This document shows, one piece after another, positions 1 to 8,672 of a DNA stretch of 64,000 nt. Made by a program: the position numbers and the translations under genes. The stretch is taken from the NCBI RefSeq assembly GCF_017254845.1, contig NZ_JAFKCU010000003.1:372001-436000 (forward strand). The letters run 5' to 3'. Under the pieces are notes generated by a model. That model had not been told where the DNA came from. It ran no database searches and saw only the letters and a list, made by a program, of their open reading frames with translations. Position 1 is the first letter of the stretch. Every line of letters starts with the position of its first letter. This DNA is from Algoriphagus pacificus. GTDB taxonomy: Bacteria; Bacteroidota; Bacteroidia; Cytophagales; Cyclobacteriaceae.

Positions 1-1
1 G

Positions 2-130
2 ATTTGGAATAACCTTGCCTGAAGCAACATCAATTATTGATGTGTTTTGAATAATCAGATCCACCTCAGTTTTCTTCTGGCAGGAAAAAAAAAGGATAGA
101 GATGAATAAAAGCCCTGTAAACCTCATCAT
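2..130 (-). CDS. Amidohydrolase-type lipoprotein, N-terminal fragment (runs off left edge)
   Basis: Reading leftward from ATG at 130 (a second ATG lies at 127) gives about 43 residues before the window ends. They comprise a short hydrophobic stretch, an SCQKK lipobox-like cysteine, and then DLIIQNTSIIDVASGKVIPN. A lipoprotein signal followed by a strand of the type 'I.N..IIDV..G' is the usual N-terminus of imidazolonepropionase/dihydroorotase-like amidohydrolases. The start lies one base beyond the stop of the TetR gene, so the two are probably co-transcribed and the regulator may control this enzyme. The metal-binding residues are outside the window, so the substrate cannot be judged. Confidence 0.6.
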   Translation of the reverse strand, partial: MMRFTGLLFISILFFSCQKKTEVDLIIQNTSIIDVASGKVIPN

Positions 131-131
131 T

Positions 132-830
132 TTAAAATAAGGACCCTTGAACTGTTACTGGCTTAACTGCCTGGATTGTTCCTCTGAGCATGTCTTGCAA
201 AAGCTTCTGAAAACCGGGCTGCCAGTTAGAAGGGTTGATTTTGATTTCTTTGCCTTCATATTCGATAGGCCCCATCATTTTCTCGTAGCCAATAATCATA
301 CTCCATACGGTATAAAATGTGATTTCTGGCTGCAATTCCGGACGGACACTTCCATCTTTAATTCCCTGACTCACCATCATCACACCGATTTTTGCTGGCT
401 CATGATGGATTTCCAATAGTTTTTGGAAATGGACTGACTCCAAAATCAAAGGATTGATCTGATCTCGAGTTTCAGGATTATTATACTTTTTCATCAAGTC
501 CAAAAAATTCAAGATAGAATCGTAATAGACTTGATTTTGTTTTGCGAAGGCTGGAATTCGAACCACCAAATCGCTCAGCATTTCCAGTCCATTCTTTCCT
601 TTGGCTCGATAAGCCTCTCGGAATTCATCTTTAAATTGATCAAATGCCTTTTTGGTCAAAGCCATAAAAAGGTCCTCTTTGTTCTTATAATAAAAATAGG
701 TTAGACCTTTACTGATTCCGGCTTTTCTTGCCACATCTTCCATGCGGGTTGCAGTGAAGCCTTTGGTGGTAAAAAGGGAAACAGCGGCATCTAAAATGAG
801 TTTTTCTTTGTTGGTTTTTTCTCCAGCCAT
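132..830 (-). CDS. TetR/AcrR family transcriptional regulator
   Basis: This 232-residue protein has a typical TetR N-terminal helix-turn-helix at about residues 9-55 (ILDAAVSLFTTKGFTATRMEDVARKAGISKGLTYFYYKNKEDLF). An all-helical ligand-binding domain of variable sequence follows. Proteins of this family are usually repressors released by a small molecule. The gene is first in a leftward unit, with the partial amidohydrolase starting one base after its stop. A -7-like box precedes it at 861-868 and overlaps an imperfect inverted repeat, so autoregulation is possible. The ligand cannot be predicted. Confidence 0.9.
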   Translation of the reverse strand: MAGEKTNKEKLILDAAVSLFTTKGFTATRMEDVARKAGISKGLTYFYYKNKEDLFMALTKKAFDQFKDEFREAYRAKGKNGLEMLSDLVVRIPAFAKQNQVYYDSILNFLDLMKKYNNPETRDQINPLILESVHFQKLLEIHHEPAKIGVMMVSQGIKDGSVRPELQPEITFYTVWSMIIGYEKMMGPIEYEGKEIKINPSNWQPGFQKLLQDMLRGTIQAVKPVTVQGSLF

Positions 831-860
831 GATGATTTATTAGAGTTCTAAAAGCTTAGC

Positions 861-868
861 CAAAGATA
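861..868 (-). promoter_or_regulatory. Bacteroidota -7 box for the TetR gene
   Basis: Read on the minus strand this is TATCTTTG, matching TAnnTTTG, about 30 bases before the TetR start codon. No TTG is seen 19-21 bases upstream, so the -33 element is weak. An imperfect inverted repeat, CCAAAG-N8-CTTCGG at 860-879 on the plus strand, overlaps the box and could be an operator. Confidence 0.45.
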
Positions 869-924
869 TTAAACTTCGGTCAAAACTCCTCTTGAAATCA
901 ACTTTGCTTTCAAATTAAAAATAA

Positions 925-960
925 AAAAAAGGCTTCTAGAATTATCTAAAAGCCTTTTTT
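925..960. terminator. Intrinsic terminator downstream of tyrS
   Basis: An 11-bp stem (AAAAAAGGCTT against AAGCCTTTTTT, arms 925-935 and 950-960) closes a 14-base loop. Read on the minus strand it ends in a T tract, and it sits 20 bases past the tyrS stop. It also separates tyrS from the TetR promoter. Confidence 0.85.
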
Positions 961-980
961 ATACTCTGACTCTTGGTCAA

Positions 981-2273
981 TTATTTCACCTCTACAATGT
1001 AGTAGTTTTTCTTTCCCTTCTGAACCAAAAGGTATTTGTCCTGTAGTAATGAGCTGGTTAATACTGCGTTTGGATCACCAATTTTTTCTTTGTTTATACT
1101 AACTCCACCACCTTGAATCATTTTTCTTGCTTCTCCTTTTGATGCAAAAATGACACCTTGAGTAGCTTCTCCAAAAAGGTCTAGTATTGATCCAAAGGAG
1201 GAATATTCCTCTTTGCTTAATTGGACTTGAGGAACGCCATCGAATACTTGTAGGAAGGTTCTTTCATCCAATGAAGCAAGATCTTCTGTAGATGACTTTC
1301 CGAATAAGATCTCGGAGGCTTTTACCGCCATTTCGTAATCTTCCTGACTATGAACCATGATGGTTACATTTTTGGCGATTTCTTTCTGCAGAGTTCTCAA
1401 ATGAGGAGCTTCAGCATGTTCAGCCTCCAAAGACTCAATGGTTTCTTTATCCAAAGTGGTAAAGATTCTGATATACTTAGAAGCATCTTGATCGGATACA
1501 TTTAACCAAAACTGGTAGAAAGCATAAGGAGAAGTCTTTTCCGGATCCAGCCACACAGAACCACCTTCTGTTTTACCAAATTTGGTTCCATCAGCTTTAG
1601 TAATCAATGGAACAGTCAGTGCATAGGCACTGCCGCTTCCCATTCTTCTGATCAATTCTGTACCGGTAACAATATTTCCCCACTGGTCTGAACCGCCCAA
1701 TTGGATAGAGCAATTTTCATTCTTCCACAAATGGTAGAAATCGTAGCCTTGAATCAATTGGTAACTGAATTCAGTAAAAGAAAGCCCATTTCCATCCTCT
1801 AATCTTCTTTTGACAGAATCTTTGGACATCATGTAGTTGACCGTAATATGCTTTCCTACATCTCTGATAAAGTCCAAAAAGCTGAATTGGGACATCCAAT
1901 CATAATTGTTTACCAGCTCTGCTTTGTTTGTAGTGCTACCAGAAAAATCAAGAAATTTCGCCAATTGGGATTGGATGCATGAAACGTTATGATCCAAAGT
2001 CTCTTTATTCAAGAGGTTTCTTTCAGCCGATTTGAAAGAAGGGTCACCGATCATACCAGTGGCTCCTCCGACTAATGCAAAAGGCTTGTGCCCAGATCTT
2101 TGAAAGTGCAATAAAGTCATCACGCCAACCAAGTGGCCAATATGTAAAGAATCCGCAGTAGGATCGAAGCCCAAGTATGCAGAAGCCATTCCTTTTGACA
2201 AATGTTCTTCTAATTCAGGGGTCATATCCTGAAGCATGCCTCTCCAGCGTAATTCTTCTATAAATGAGTTCAT
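981..2273 (-). CDS. tyrS: Tyrosyl-tRNA synthetase
   Basis: This is a class I aminoacyl-tRNA synthetase of 430 residues, the normal size for the bacterial TyrRS. It charges tRNA-Tyr in the cytoplasm. The HIGH signature is HIGH at about residues 44-47 ([10 protein letters not shown]). The KMSKS loop is present as KFGKT at about 230-234. The tyrosine-binding segment YDFYHLW and GGSDQWGNI is intact, and a C-terminal S4 RNA-binding domain runs from about 365 to the end. The gene is monocistronic, with its own -7 box at 2300-2307 and a terminator at 925-960. Confidence 0.98.
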   Translation of the reverse strand: MNSFIEELRWRGMLQDMTPELEEHLSKGMASAYLGFDPTADSLHIGHLVGVMTLLHFQRSGHKPFALVGGATGMIGDPSFKSAERNLLNKETLDHNVSCIQSQLAKFLDFSGSTTNKAELVNNYDWMSQFSFLDFIRDVGKHITVNYMMSKDSVKRRLEDGNGLSFTEFSYQLIQGYDFYHLWKNENCSIQLGGSDQWGNIVTGTELIRRMGSGSAYALTVPLITKADGTKFGKTEGGSVWLDPEKTSPYAFYQFWLNVSDQDASKYIRIFTTLDKETIESLEAEHAEAPHLRTLQKEIAKNVTIMVHSQEDYEMAVKASEILFGKSSTEDLASLDERTFLQVFDGVPQVQLSKEEYSSFGSILDLFGEATQGVIFASKGEARKMIQGGGVSINKEKIGDPNAVLTSSLLQDKYLLVQKGKKNYYIVEVK

Positions 2274-2299
2274 CTAAATCTTCTAATTTTTTCGAGTGG

Positions 2300-2307
2300 C
2301 AAATATA
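2300..2307 (-). promoter_or_regulatory. Promoter -7 box of tyrS
   Basis: The minus strand reads TATATTTG, a perfect TAnnTTTG box, 27 bases before the tyrS ATG. The nearest TTG is 16 bases upstream, closer than the usual 19-21, so the -33 element is uncertain. Confidence 0.6.
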
Positions 2308-2465
2308 GCTTTCCAGATTGAAGCAAGGAAGAAAAGAAGAATGGAATCCAGATATTTTAAAGAATAAGAAAGTCAACTGTCGAAGAAAACTGTTTCCATT
2401 CAAAATATCCTTCTGAATTTGGAGCAAAATTTTTATTTACTTTATAGGCAACCAATTCATTATTT

Positions 2466-5400
2466 ATGAAATCAATAGTTTATTCTTTAACAGCTTTCAT
2501 TTGCTTGGCCTTTGGTAGTCTTGCCAATGCCCAGGAAACTCCCAAGTGGATGAGGTATCCAGCTATTTCACCCGATGGATCCCAAATAGCTTTTACATTC
2601 AAAGGGGATCTGTATTTAGTCTCAAGTACTGGCGGAAATGCAAAACAGATTACTTTCCACGAGGCTCATGATTACAAACCGGTTTGGAGTAAGGATGGGA
2701 GACAGATTGCTTTTGCCTCTGATCGATACGGCAATTTTGATGTATTCATTATGGATGCAGCTGGAGGTCCGGCAACTAGGTTAACTTACCATTCCAATGA
2801 CGAGCAACCATTTGATTTTTCTGCTGATGATCAGCAGGTGATTTTTGGTGCTACACGGATGGATATCGCGGAGCACAGACAATATCCTACAGGTTCTCAA
2901 CCGGAATTGTATCAAGTCCCTAGGAAAGCAGGGGGAGTAGATCAGATCTGGACTATTCCAGCTGAATATGTCCAGACAAATGGTGATGGTTCAAAACTTA
3001 TCTACCATGATAAAAAAGGTGGGGAAAATGAATGGAGAAAGCACCATGAATCTGGGATCGCTAGAGACATCTGGATATATGATGCCAAGGCAAATTCTCA
3101 TACCATGTTGACCAAATTTTATGGTGAAGACAGAAACCCGGTTTTTTCACCTGATGAGTTAGAAATCTATTATTTAAGCGAGCAAAATGGCAGTTTTAAT
3201 GTTTTTGCAATGCCGGTATCCGACCCAAGTAAAGCAACTGCTTTGACTTCTTTCGAAGGATTCCCTGTTCGATTTTTGACCATCTCTAAAAATGGCTTGA
3301 TGAGCTTTGGGTATGATGGAGAATTATACACAATGAAAAAAGGGGAGACTCCAAAGAAACTAGAGGTATCCATTCAGACTCAGGCTATCAGCAATCCAGA
3401 TTCATTTATTGCCATCAATGGTGGCGTTAGGGAAATGGCTATATCACCAAATGGAAAAGAAATCGCATTTATTGCCAGAGGAGAGGTTTTTGTTACCTCA
3501 GTGGATGGTTCTTTGACCAAAAGAATCACTAATACTCCAGAACAAGAGAGTTTTGTGGAGTTTTCTCCTGATGGTAAATCAGTGACCTATTCCAGTGAAA
3601 GAAATGGAAAATGGAGTATTTATTCTTCTAAAATAGTTCGTGAGGAAGAACCTTTTTTCTTTGCGTCTACCTTGATCAAAGAAGAGCCGCTTATTTCCCA
3701 AGAAGTCGATTCTTATGTGGGAAAATATTCACCTGATGGAAAGAAAATCGCTTTTGTTTCGGATAGAAGATATTTGAAGGTGATGGATATAGCTTCCAAA
3801 GAGCTTGTGACGCTTTTGACTCCGGAGCAATTATTTCACATGAGAGATGGGGATCAATACTTTACTTGGTCGCCAGATAGTAAATGGCTCCTGGCCACTT
3901 ACAGACCGACGATGGTAAATTCTGAAGTGGTTTTGTTGGATGCCACTGGAAAAGAACCAATGAAAAATTTAACCAAAAGTGGCTATGGTGATAACCAAGC
4001 AATTTGGGTGAATGAAGGAAAGCAGATGCTTTGGTTTTCCAACAGAGATGGTTTGAGAAGCTATGCAACAAGTGGTCAGAGTCAAGATGATGTTTATACC
4101 TTGTTTTTTGACAAAGAGGCTTGGGATAAATTCAGACTTTCGAAAGAGGATTTTGACTTGATGAAAGAAATTGAGAAGACTCAAAAGAAAGATTCTGATG
4201 ACAAGTCCAAAACAGACAAAGACGCTAAAGAAGATAAAAAGGAAGTTAAAACTTTGAAGTTTGATTGGGATGGGATAGAAGAAAGAAAAGCCAGACTTAC
4301 CATTCACTCCTCCAATCTAGGAGATGCAGTCTTATCTAAAGATGGAGAAAAGCTATACTATTTGACAAGTTTCGAAAAGGGAATGAATCTTTGGAGTACA
4401 AATCTTCGAACCAAAGAAACTAAACAGGAAATAGCATTAGGAGCTAATTACGGAAGTTTAGCATGGGATAAAGACCAAAAGAATCTGTTCCTACTGTCTA
4501 ATGGTAGCATTTCGAAAATCAATCCTGAATCCATGAAAAAGGAGAATGTTCAGATTTCAGGAGAAATGACATACGATGCTAATGCTGAACGTGAATACAT
4601 GTTTGAGCATATCTGGTTAAGGACAAAAGGAATTTTCTACACGCCTGACATGCATGGAGTGGATTGGGAGGCTGCTAAAGTTGATTATGAAAAATACCTT
4701 CCAAGTATAGGAAACAGCTATGAGTTTGCTGAGATGATCTCTGAGATGATCGGAGAACTCAATGTATCCCATGCTGGCGCCAGATATTCTAGAAGTATTC
4801 CAATGGCAGATGCTACGGCTGCTTTGGGTGTTTTCTGGGATTATGATTTTGATGGAGAAGGAATCAAGATTAAAGAGATTATTGCTGGTGGACCTTTGGA
4901 TAAATCTGATTTGGAAATTGCTCCGGGTATGGTCATTCAAAAGATTGACGGGGTGACAATTGCAGCCGATCAGGATTATGCAAAATTCTTAAATAGAAAA
5001 TCTGATAAGTTCACCTTGTTGGATATTCTGGATCCCGCAAAAGGCACTTCTAAACAAATAACTGTTAAGCCGATTTCCTTGGGAGCAGAAAATCAATTGC
5101 TTTACAAAAGATGGGTAAAGAAGAACCAAGAGGAAGTTACAAAACTAAGCGATGGCAAACTAGGCTATGTGCACATACCTGGAATGAGCGATGGGCCTTA
5201 TAGAAATGTCTACGAAGAAATGATGGGTAAATATCATGATACTGAAGGAGTCATTGTAGACACGAGATTTAACGGTGGGGGAGATTTGGTAGCTGATTTG
5301 GCGATGTTCTTTACAGGTGAAAAGTTCTTGACTTATGCCACTGAAGCCAAAGAAGTAGGATATGAACCAACTGCACGATGGACGAAACCTACTTTGGCAA

Positions 5401-5705
5401 TGTTTAATGAAGCAAATTATTCAGATGGGCATTGTTTTGCCTGCGGTTATACTGATTTAGGGATTGGAAAAACAGTTGGTATGCCGACTCCTGGAACCTG
5501 TTCTTTTGCCGGATGGGAAGGTTTACCTGATGGAGGAAGATGGGGAGCTGTTCCAATTTCTGCTAAGAATAAAGCTGGAGAATGGCTGGAGAACAATGAA
5601 ACAAAACCTCAGTTTGAAGTAAAAAATATGCCGGGTAAAATCGATAAAGGAATTGATCAGCAATTAGAAAAGGCTGTCGAGGAACTTTTGAAAGATGTGA
5701 ATTAA
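2466..5705 (+). CDS. Exported tricorn-type protease (beta-propeller, PDZ, S41-like serine protease)
   Basis: The 1079-residue protein begins with a cleavable signal peptide (about residues 1-22, ending SLANAQ). TolB/PD40-type beta-propeller repeats follow (SPDGSQIAF, SPDGKKIAF and similar, about 25-560). Next come a Lys/Asp-rich linker at about 573-595, a PDZ domain at about 790-860 and a C-terminal S41-like domain. Candidate catalytic residues are His in NVSHAG (about 769), Ser in NYSDGHC (about 986) and Glu in NNETKP (about 1046). This is the order in tricorn, whose archaeal founder trims peptides from the proteasome. The signal peptide implies a periplasmic location, so this one more likely degrades peptides there. 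It is monocistronic and ends in a strong terminator. Confidence 0.92.
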   Translation: MKSIVYSLTAFICLAFGSLANAQETPKWMRYPAISPDGSQIAFTFKGDLYLVSSTGGNAKQITFHEAHDYKPVWSKDGRQIAFASDRYGNFDVFIMDAAGGPATRLTYHSNDEQPFDFSADDQQVIFGATRMDIAEHRQYPTGSQPELYQVPRKAGGVDQIWTIPAEYVQTNGDGSKLIYHDKKGGENEWRKHHESGIARDIWIYDAKANSHTMLTKFYGEDRNPVFSPDELEIYYLSEQNGSFNVFAMPVSDPSKATALTSFEGFPVRFLTISKNGLMSFGYDGELYTMKKGETPKKLEVSIQTQAISNPDSFIAINGGVREMAISPNGKEIAFIARGEVFVTSVDGSLTKRITNTPEQESFVEFSPDGKSVTYSSERNGKWSIYSSKIVREEEPFFFASTLIKEEPLISQEVDSYVGKYSPDGKKIAFVSDRRYLKVMDIASKELVTLLTPEQLFHMRDGDQYFTWSPDSKWLLATYRPTMVNSEVVLLDATGKEPMKNLTKSGYGDNQAIWVNEGKQMLWFSNRDGLRSYATSGQSQDDVYTLFFDKEAWDKFRLSKEDFDLMKEIEKTQKKDSDDKSKTDKDAKEDKKEVKTLKFDWDGIEERKARLTIHSSNLGDAVLSKDGEKLYYLTSFEKGMNLWSTNLRTKETKQEIALGANYGSLAWDKDQKNLFLLSNGSISKINPESMKKENVQISGEMTYDANAEREYMFEHIWLRTKGIFYTPDMHGVDWEAAKVDYEKYLPSIGNSYEFAEMISEMIGELNVSHAGARYSRSIPMADATAALGVFWDYDFDGEGIKIKEIIAGGPLDKSDLEIAPGMVIQKIDGVTIAADQDYAKFLNRKSDKFTLLDILDPAKGTSKQITVKPISLGAENQLLYKRWVKKNQEEVTKLSDGKLGYVHIPGMSDGPYRNVYEEMMGKYHDTEGVIVDTRFNGGGDLVADLAMFFTGEKFLTYATEAKEVGYEPTARWTKPTLAMFNEANYSDGHCFACGYTDLGIGKTVGMPTPGTCSFAGWEGLPDGGRWGAVPISAKNKAGEWLENNETKPQFEVKNMPGKIDKGIDQQLEKAVEELLKDVN

Positions 5706-5727
5706 TTAATCTGGTAGATATAGACAT

Positions 5728-5762
5728 AAAAAAACCTGACTTGAATAAGTCAGGTTTTTTTT
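5728..5762. terminator. Bidirectional terminator between tricorn protease and BlaI genes
   Basis: The hairpin AAACCTGACTT-gaat-AAGTCAGGTTT is flanked by an A tract and a T tract. It can therefore stop transcription of both the rightward protease gene and the leftward BlaI-like gene. Confidence 0.9.
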
Positions 5763-5773
5763 GAGTAATAATC

Positions 5774-6103
5774 TTATTGATATTCTTTAGTGTTTAATGT
5801 TTCATCATTCTTGAAGAATGAAGTCATTTTTCCAAAAGAATTCTCAAAGTATCCTTCAAGCATTTTCTTGATAATGAATGTTCTATACTCATCCTTAGAG
5901 ACAATCGGGAAATACTCATGGCTCTTTCCATAAGACTTGTGACTTACAAATCCTTTTCTTTCCAAAATTCTAACAATAGTGGACACAGTATTGTAGGCTG
6001 GCTTGGGCTCAGTCATAGGTGTTAGGATATCCTTCACGAATCCGCGTTCAATATCCCAGAGGATTTGCATTATTTCCTCTTCTGCTCTAGTTAATGGTTT
6101 CAT
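5774..6103 (-). CDS. BlaI/MecI/CopY family transcriptional regulator (orphan)
   Basis: The 109-residue protein has the N-terminal winged helix of the BlaI/MecI family at about residues 1-75 (LTRAEEEIMQILW, TVSTIVRILERKGFV). A short C-terminal helical dimerisation segment follows. Family members repress until cleaved by a BlaR1-type membrane metalloprotease. Here the downstream side is occupied by a convergent protease gene and the upstream side by a separate desaturase unit, so no BlaR1/M56 partner is adjacent. It could regulate distant genes or respond to another protease. Confidence 0.85.
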   Translation of the reverse strand: MKPLTRAEEEIMQILWDIERGFVKDILTPMTEPKPAYNTVSTIVRILERKGFVSHKSYGKSHEYFPIVSKDEYRTFIIKKMLEGYFENSFGKMTSFFKNDETLNTKEYQ

Positions 6104-6240
6104 AAAATTTTAGGCGTTAAGTTTAAATCGGAAGAAAATTATTCGTTTAGTTTCACAAAAGCAAAAAATAGTTGAGTTAAATTCTAAAATATCTCCAAGA
6201 TAAAGTCAATTAATCCAAGAAACCACCTCTGAATAATGCA

Positions 6241-6270
6241 AAAAAAAGCCGCTACTAGGCGGCTTTTTGT
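6241..6270 (-). terminator. Terminator of the desaturase gene
   Basis: A GCCGC-tactag-GCGGC core is extended by A/T pairs (arms about 6243-6252 and 6259-6268), with a T tract on the minus strand just past the desaturase stop. It isolates the desaturase from the BlaI-like gene downstream. Confidence 0.85.
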
Positions 6271-6276
6271 GTTTTT

Positions 6277-7026
6277 TTAGGATGTCCTTAATTTTATAAT
6301 TTTCGTGGCATGTAATAGCTTCACTATTGGATAGGTGGGGTCAAACTCATACCATTTGACTGCGAAGTTGGGTCTATTTGGTAATTTGTGGTGGTTGTTT
6401 TGGAACAGTTCTCCTAGCATCAAAACGTCTAGCAACAAGCTATTTTTTGATTGATCGTTGTTGTCAAAATTTGCATAGCCATATTTATGACCACTCCAAT
6501 TTACAATTGCACCATGAACTGGCCCCATCAAGAAATGGATGGGAAGTAAGAAGTACATCCACCAATGTGTTCCTTGCAATTCAAAAACTGAAATGCACAA
6601 AACATAAATCAATACATACAATAATCCCCAAGCAACTCGGATATACATGGTGTCTGCAAACTTGTCAAACTTATTCCAATCTGGGATGTCTTTTGAAAAT
6701 CTATCCTCGGGAGTGAGTTTGAAGCTAAAATAATCATTGTAGATATTTTTGGTCTTCCACATCATAGTAAATAGGTTTTCGGTATGATGGGGGCTATGTG
6801 GATCCTTTGGTGTATCAGAATAGGCATGGTGCATTCTGTGTAGAATCGCATAAGCTCTTGGAGACAGGTAAGAACTCCCTTGCCAGATCCAAGTGAATAG
6901 ATAAAAGAAACGTTCCCAGTATTTGTTCATCACAAACATTTGGTGGGCGGCGTATCGGTGAAGGAAGAAACTCTGGCAAAACAGGGAGAAATACCAGTGT
7001 AACAGAAAGAAGATAATTATAATCAC
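6277..7026 (-). CDS. Acyl-CoA/acyl-lipid fatty acid desaturase
   Basis: This is a membrane di-iron desaturase that introduces a double bond into fatty acyl chains. The three histidine boxes are HRYAAH near the N-terminus, HRMHH, and NNHHK near the C-terminus. The last has Asn where many relatives have His, as also occurs in relatives. Hydrophobic segments lie between the boxes. The frame is open from a GTG at 7053, but that codon overlaps a perfect -7 box (7053-7060), so transcription should begin downstream of it. I therefore prefer the GTG at 7026, giving a protein that starts MIIIIFFLLHWYFSLF, in keeping with relatives. Monocistronic. Confidence 0.88.
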   Translation of the reverse strand: MIIIIFFLLHWYFSLFCQSFFLHRYAAHQMFVMNKYWERFFYLFTWIWQGSSYLSPRAYAILHRMHHAYSDTPKDPHSPHHTENLFTMMWKTKNIYNDYFSFKLTPEDRFSKDIPDWNKFDKFADTMYIRVAWGLLYVLIYVLCISVFELQGTHWWMYFLLPIHFLMGPVHGAIVNWSGHKYGYANFDNNDQSKNSLLLDVLMLGELFQNNHHKLPNRPNFAVKWYEFDPTYPIVKLLHATKIIKLRTS

Positions 7027-7052
7027 TAGCTGTAGGTTTAAAATTGACTGCA

Positions 7053-7060
7053 CAAATATA
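7053..7060 (-). promoter_or_regulatory. Promoter -7 box of the desaturase gene
   Basis: The minus strand reads TATATTTG, a perfect TAnnTTTG match, 26 bases before the preferred GTG start at 7026. Its last base is the first base of the alternative GTG at 7053, which argues against that start. The -33 region has TTT rather than TTG. Confidence 0.6.
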
Positions 7061-7168
7061 AGGCACTCAGAAGAAAAAAAGTTTATTTTTATTTAATTGG
7101 GAACAAGGAGAGGATATGATAAAAATCAGTTTTCATCCTTTTTTTGATTAAAAAACCTAAATTTTCTC

Positions 7169-7534
7169 ATGGAAAACTCAAATGCAGCTAGTTCTTTCTT
7201 GGTTAAAATACTTTTAGGCGGTATTTCTGTCTTAATTGCTGAATTCCTGATTCCGGGGGTTCATGTGGATAATTTCATGACAGGATTCCTTCTTGCCGCA
7301 GTAATTATTCTGATTAATCTTACAATCAAACCTATTTTGATTGTATTGACCTTACCAATAACACTCATCACCTTGGGTCTCTTTCTTTTGGTAATCAATG
7401 CCGCCATGCTTCTTTTAGCTGCCAAGATTATTCCGGGTTTTGAGGTAGATGGTTTTTGGTGGGCTGTATTATTTGCCATTGTTTTGAGCATCATCAATTC
7501 ACTCTTCGGCAACAAACTAGACTCCAGTAAATAA
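7169..7534 (+). CDS. Small integral membrane protein, phage_holin_4_2 (PF04020) family
   Basis: The 121-residue protein is almost entirely hydrophobic, with four predicted membrane helices. It carries the family's polar signature NLTIKPILIVLTLPITLITLG between helices two and three. The Pfam name refers to holins, but chromosomal copies like this (YvlD type) are common and not linked to phage; their function is unknown. No lysis genes are nearby. Its 3' end overlaps the convergent AlbA_2 gene by 18 bases. Confidence 0.85.
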   Translation: MENSNAASSFLVKILLGGISVLIAEFLIPGVHVDNFMTGFLLAAVIILINLTIKPILIVLTLPITLITLGLFLLVINAAMLLLAAKIIPGFEVDGFWWAVLFAIVLSIINSLFGNKLDSSK

Positions 7535-7954
7535 TCTTGTTTGGTCATCCAACCGGATGTAGATTCTGTTGATTCCGGATTTGTCGGGACAAAATATTTT
7601 GGGTCCTTCTGATTTTTTTACTTCGACAATTAGAATCCATTTCTCTATTTTCAAAAGAGCAGTTTCTTCATCATCCCATTTAAAGTCATGCATTGCAAGA
7701 GAAACTTTGGGTGTGCAGTAATCCTGGTTTGCTTTATCAATCATAAAGCGTTCTTCATCTAAATCAATTCCTATCACTCTTTTTTGATCATTGACACCGA
7801 TTATCAAAATTCCTCCATCTGTATTTGCCATAGCAGCCAATGTTCGAGCAATCTTAGAGGAGGAGGTAATTTTAAGCTTGAAATCCAGGCTTTTATTTTC
7901 TTTGGACTGCAAAATGTTTTTTACAAATTCTTCGCTAAAGATTGTGGATTTCAT
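7517..7954 (-). CDS. Stand-alone AlbA_2 (Schlafen-like) putative DNA-binding domain protein
   Basis: The 145-residue protein consists of little more than one AlbA_2 domain (PF04326). The E..SLDFK start and the core LAAMANTDGGILIIGVND are evident, as is the C-terminal IYIRLDDQT strand. In longer proteins this domain is followed by a winged helix or ATPase-like C-terminus, which is absent here. The role is unknown; nucleic-acid binding is inferred from the family. The stop lies inside the end of the convergent upstream membrane-protein gene. Confidence 0.78.
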   Translation of the reverse strand: MKSTIFSEEFVKNILQSKENKSLDFKLKITSSSKIARTLAAMANTDGGILIIGVNDQKRVIGIDLDEERFMIDKANQDYCTPKVSLAMHDFKWDDEETALLKIEKWILIVEVKKSEGPKIFCPDKSGINRIYIRLDDQTRLFTGV

Positions 7955-8049
7955 TTTTTCGTTTAGATTTAGAATGTATATTAATCATCTATTTAGTACT
8001 ATTGAGTCAAATTATAAAACCAACTAATAGTCTATAAAATTTTTGAACG

Positions 8050-8616
8050 ATGTCAATTGCAAATCCTGGGTTTGATCCTAAAAATATAGAAGAGCTCAAG
8101 TCAGAGTTAAAAAAATCAGGTAAATCCTTCAAAATCATCCCTGACGAAGAAAATTCAGACGAATTTGTGAATTTTTATTTTGTAGGTATGTATGAGGGAA
8201 AGGAAGTGATCTATGATGCTGCTTTATATACTTTGAGGTTGCATCATGCAAGTGAGGTATATGAAATTGCCGAACATGAAGCAGCGAAGAAATTCCCAAA
8301 TTTTAATGGCATTTCTTATGAAGAAGATGAGAATGGAAACATGCTACCATTGACAAGTGAGCAAGAAGAAGTTGGCTGGTTTATCACTGAAATGATCATG
8401 GAAATGGAGGAAGAGGAGACAGTTAAAGTTCAGGAATTTGTTGACATTGATACGCACCACGACTATGGAATCGGAGTTGATGCTGCATTAAACGTAGAAT
8501 ACGTCGATGATTCAGTGATCCAGAAATTCATCAAGGAATTCAATGATGATACTTTAAAATTAGACGATACTATGTACGCCTTCCAGTCTGAGGAGGAAGA
8601 CGTAGAAGGGGATTGA
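8050..8616 (+). CDS. Conserved acidic hypothetical protein
   Basis: I do not assign a family to this 188-residue cytoplasmic protein. It lacks a signal peptide and membrane segments. It is strongly acidic, with runs such as EMEEEET and SEEEDVEGD near the middle and end. The sequence includes YDAALYTLRLHHASEVYEIAEHEAAKKFP, which looks like a small alpha/beta domain. Its length and start (ATG after an A-rich leader) look genuine. A terminator directly after the stop (8644-8672) closes the unit. Confidence 0.75.
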   Translation: MSIANPGFDPKNIEELKSELKKSGKSFKIIPDEENSDEFVNFYFVGMYEGKEVIYDAALYTLRLHHASEVYEIAEHEAAKKFPNFNGISYEEDENGNMLPLTSEQEEVGWFITEMIMEMEEEETVKVQEFVDIDTHHDYGIGVDAALNVEYVDDSVIQKFIKEFNDDTLKLDDTMYAFQSEEEDVEGD

Positions 8617-8643
8617 TAAAGCTTTAGAAAACAATACCAGAAT

Positions 8644-8672
8644 ACGCTTGTTTAATTTCAAGCGTTTTTTTA
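8644..8672 (+). terminator. Terminator of the acidic hypothetical gene, abutting the HDAC start codon
   Basis: The hairpin ACGCTTG-tttaattt-CAAGCGT is followed by TTTTTTTA. The T tract runs directly into the ATG at 8672 of the next gene. An extended reading of that gene from TTG 8648 would consist of terminator sequence. Confidence 0.75.

Noticed and set aside
2215-2427. Short minus-strand frame over the tyrS start
   Set aside because: It overlaps the conserved tyrS N-terminus and its promoter in another frame and has no family features.
7169-7534. Possible prophage trace (holin-named family)
   Set aside because: The family name is misleading: chromosomal copies are common and no other phage genes are near.
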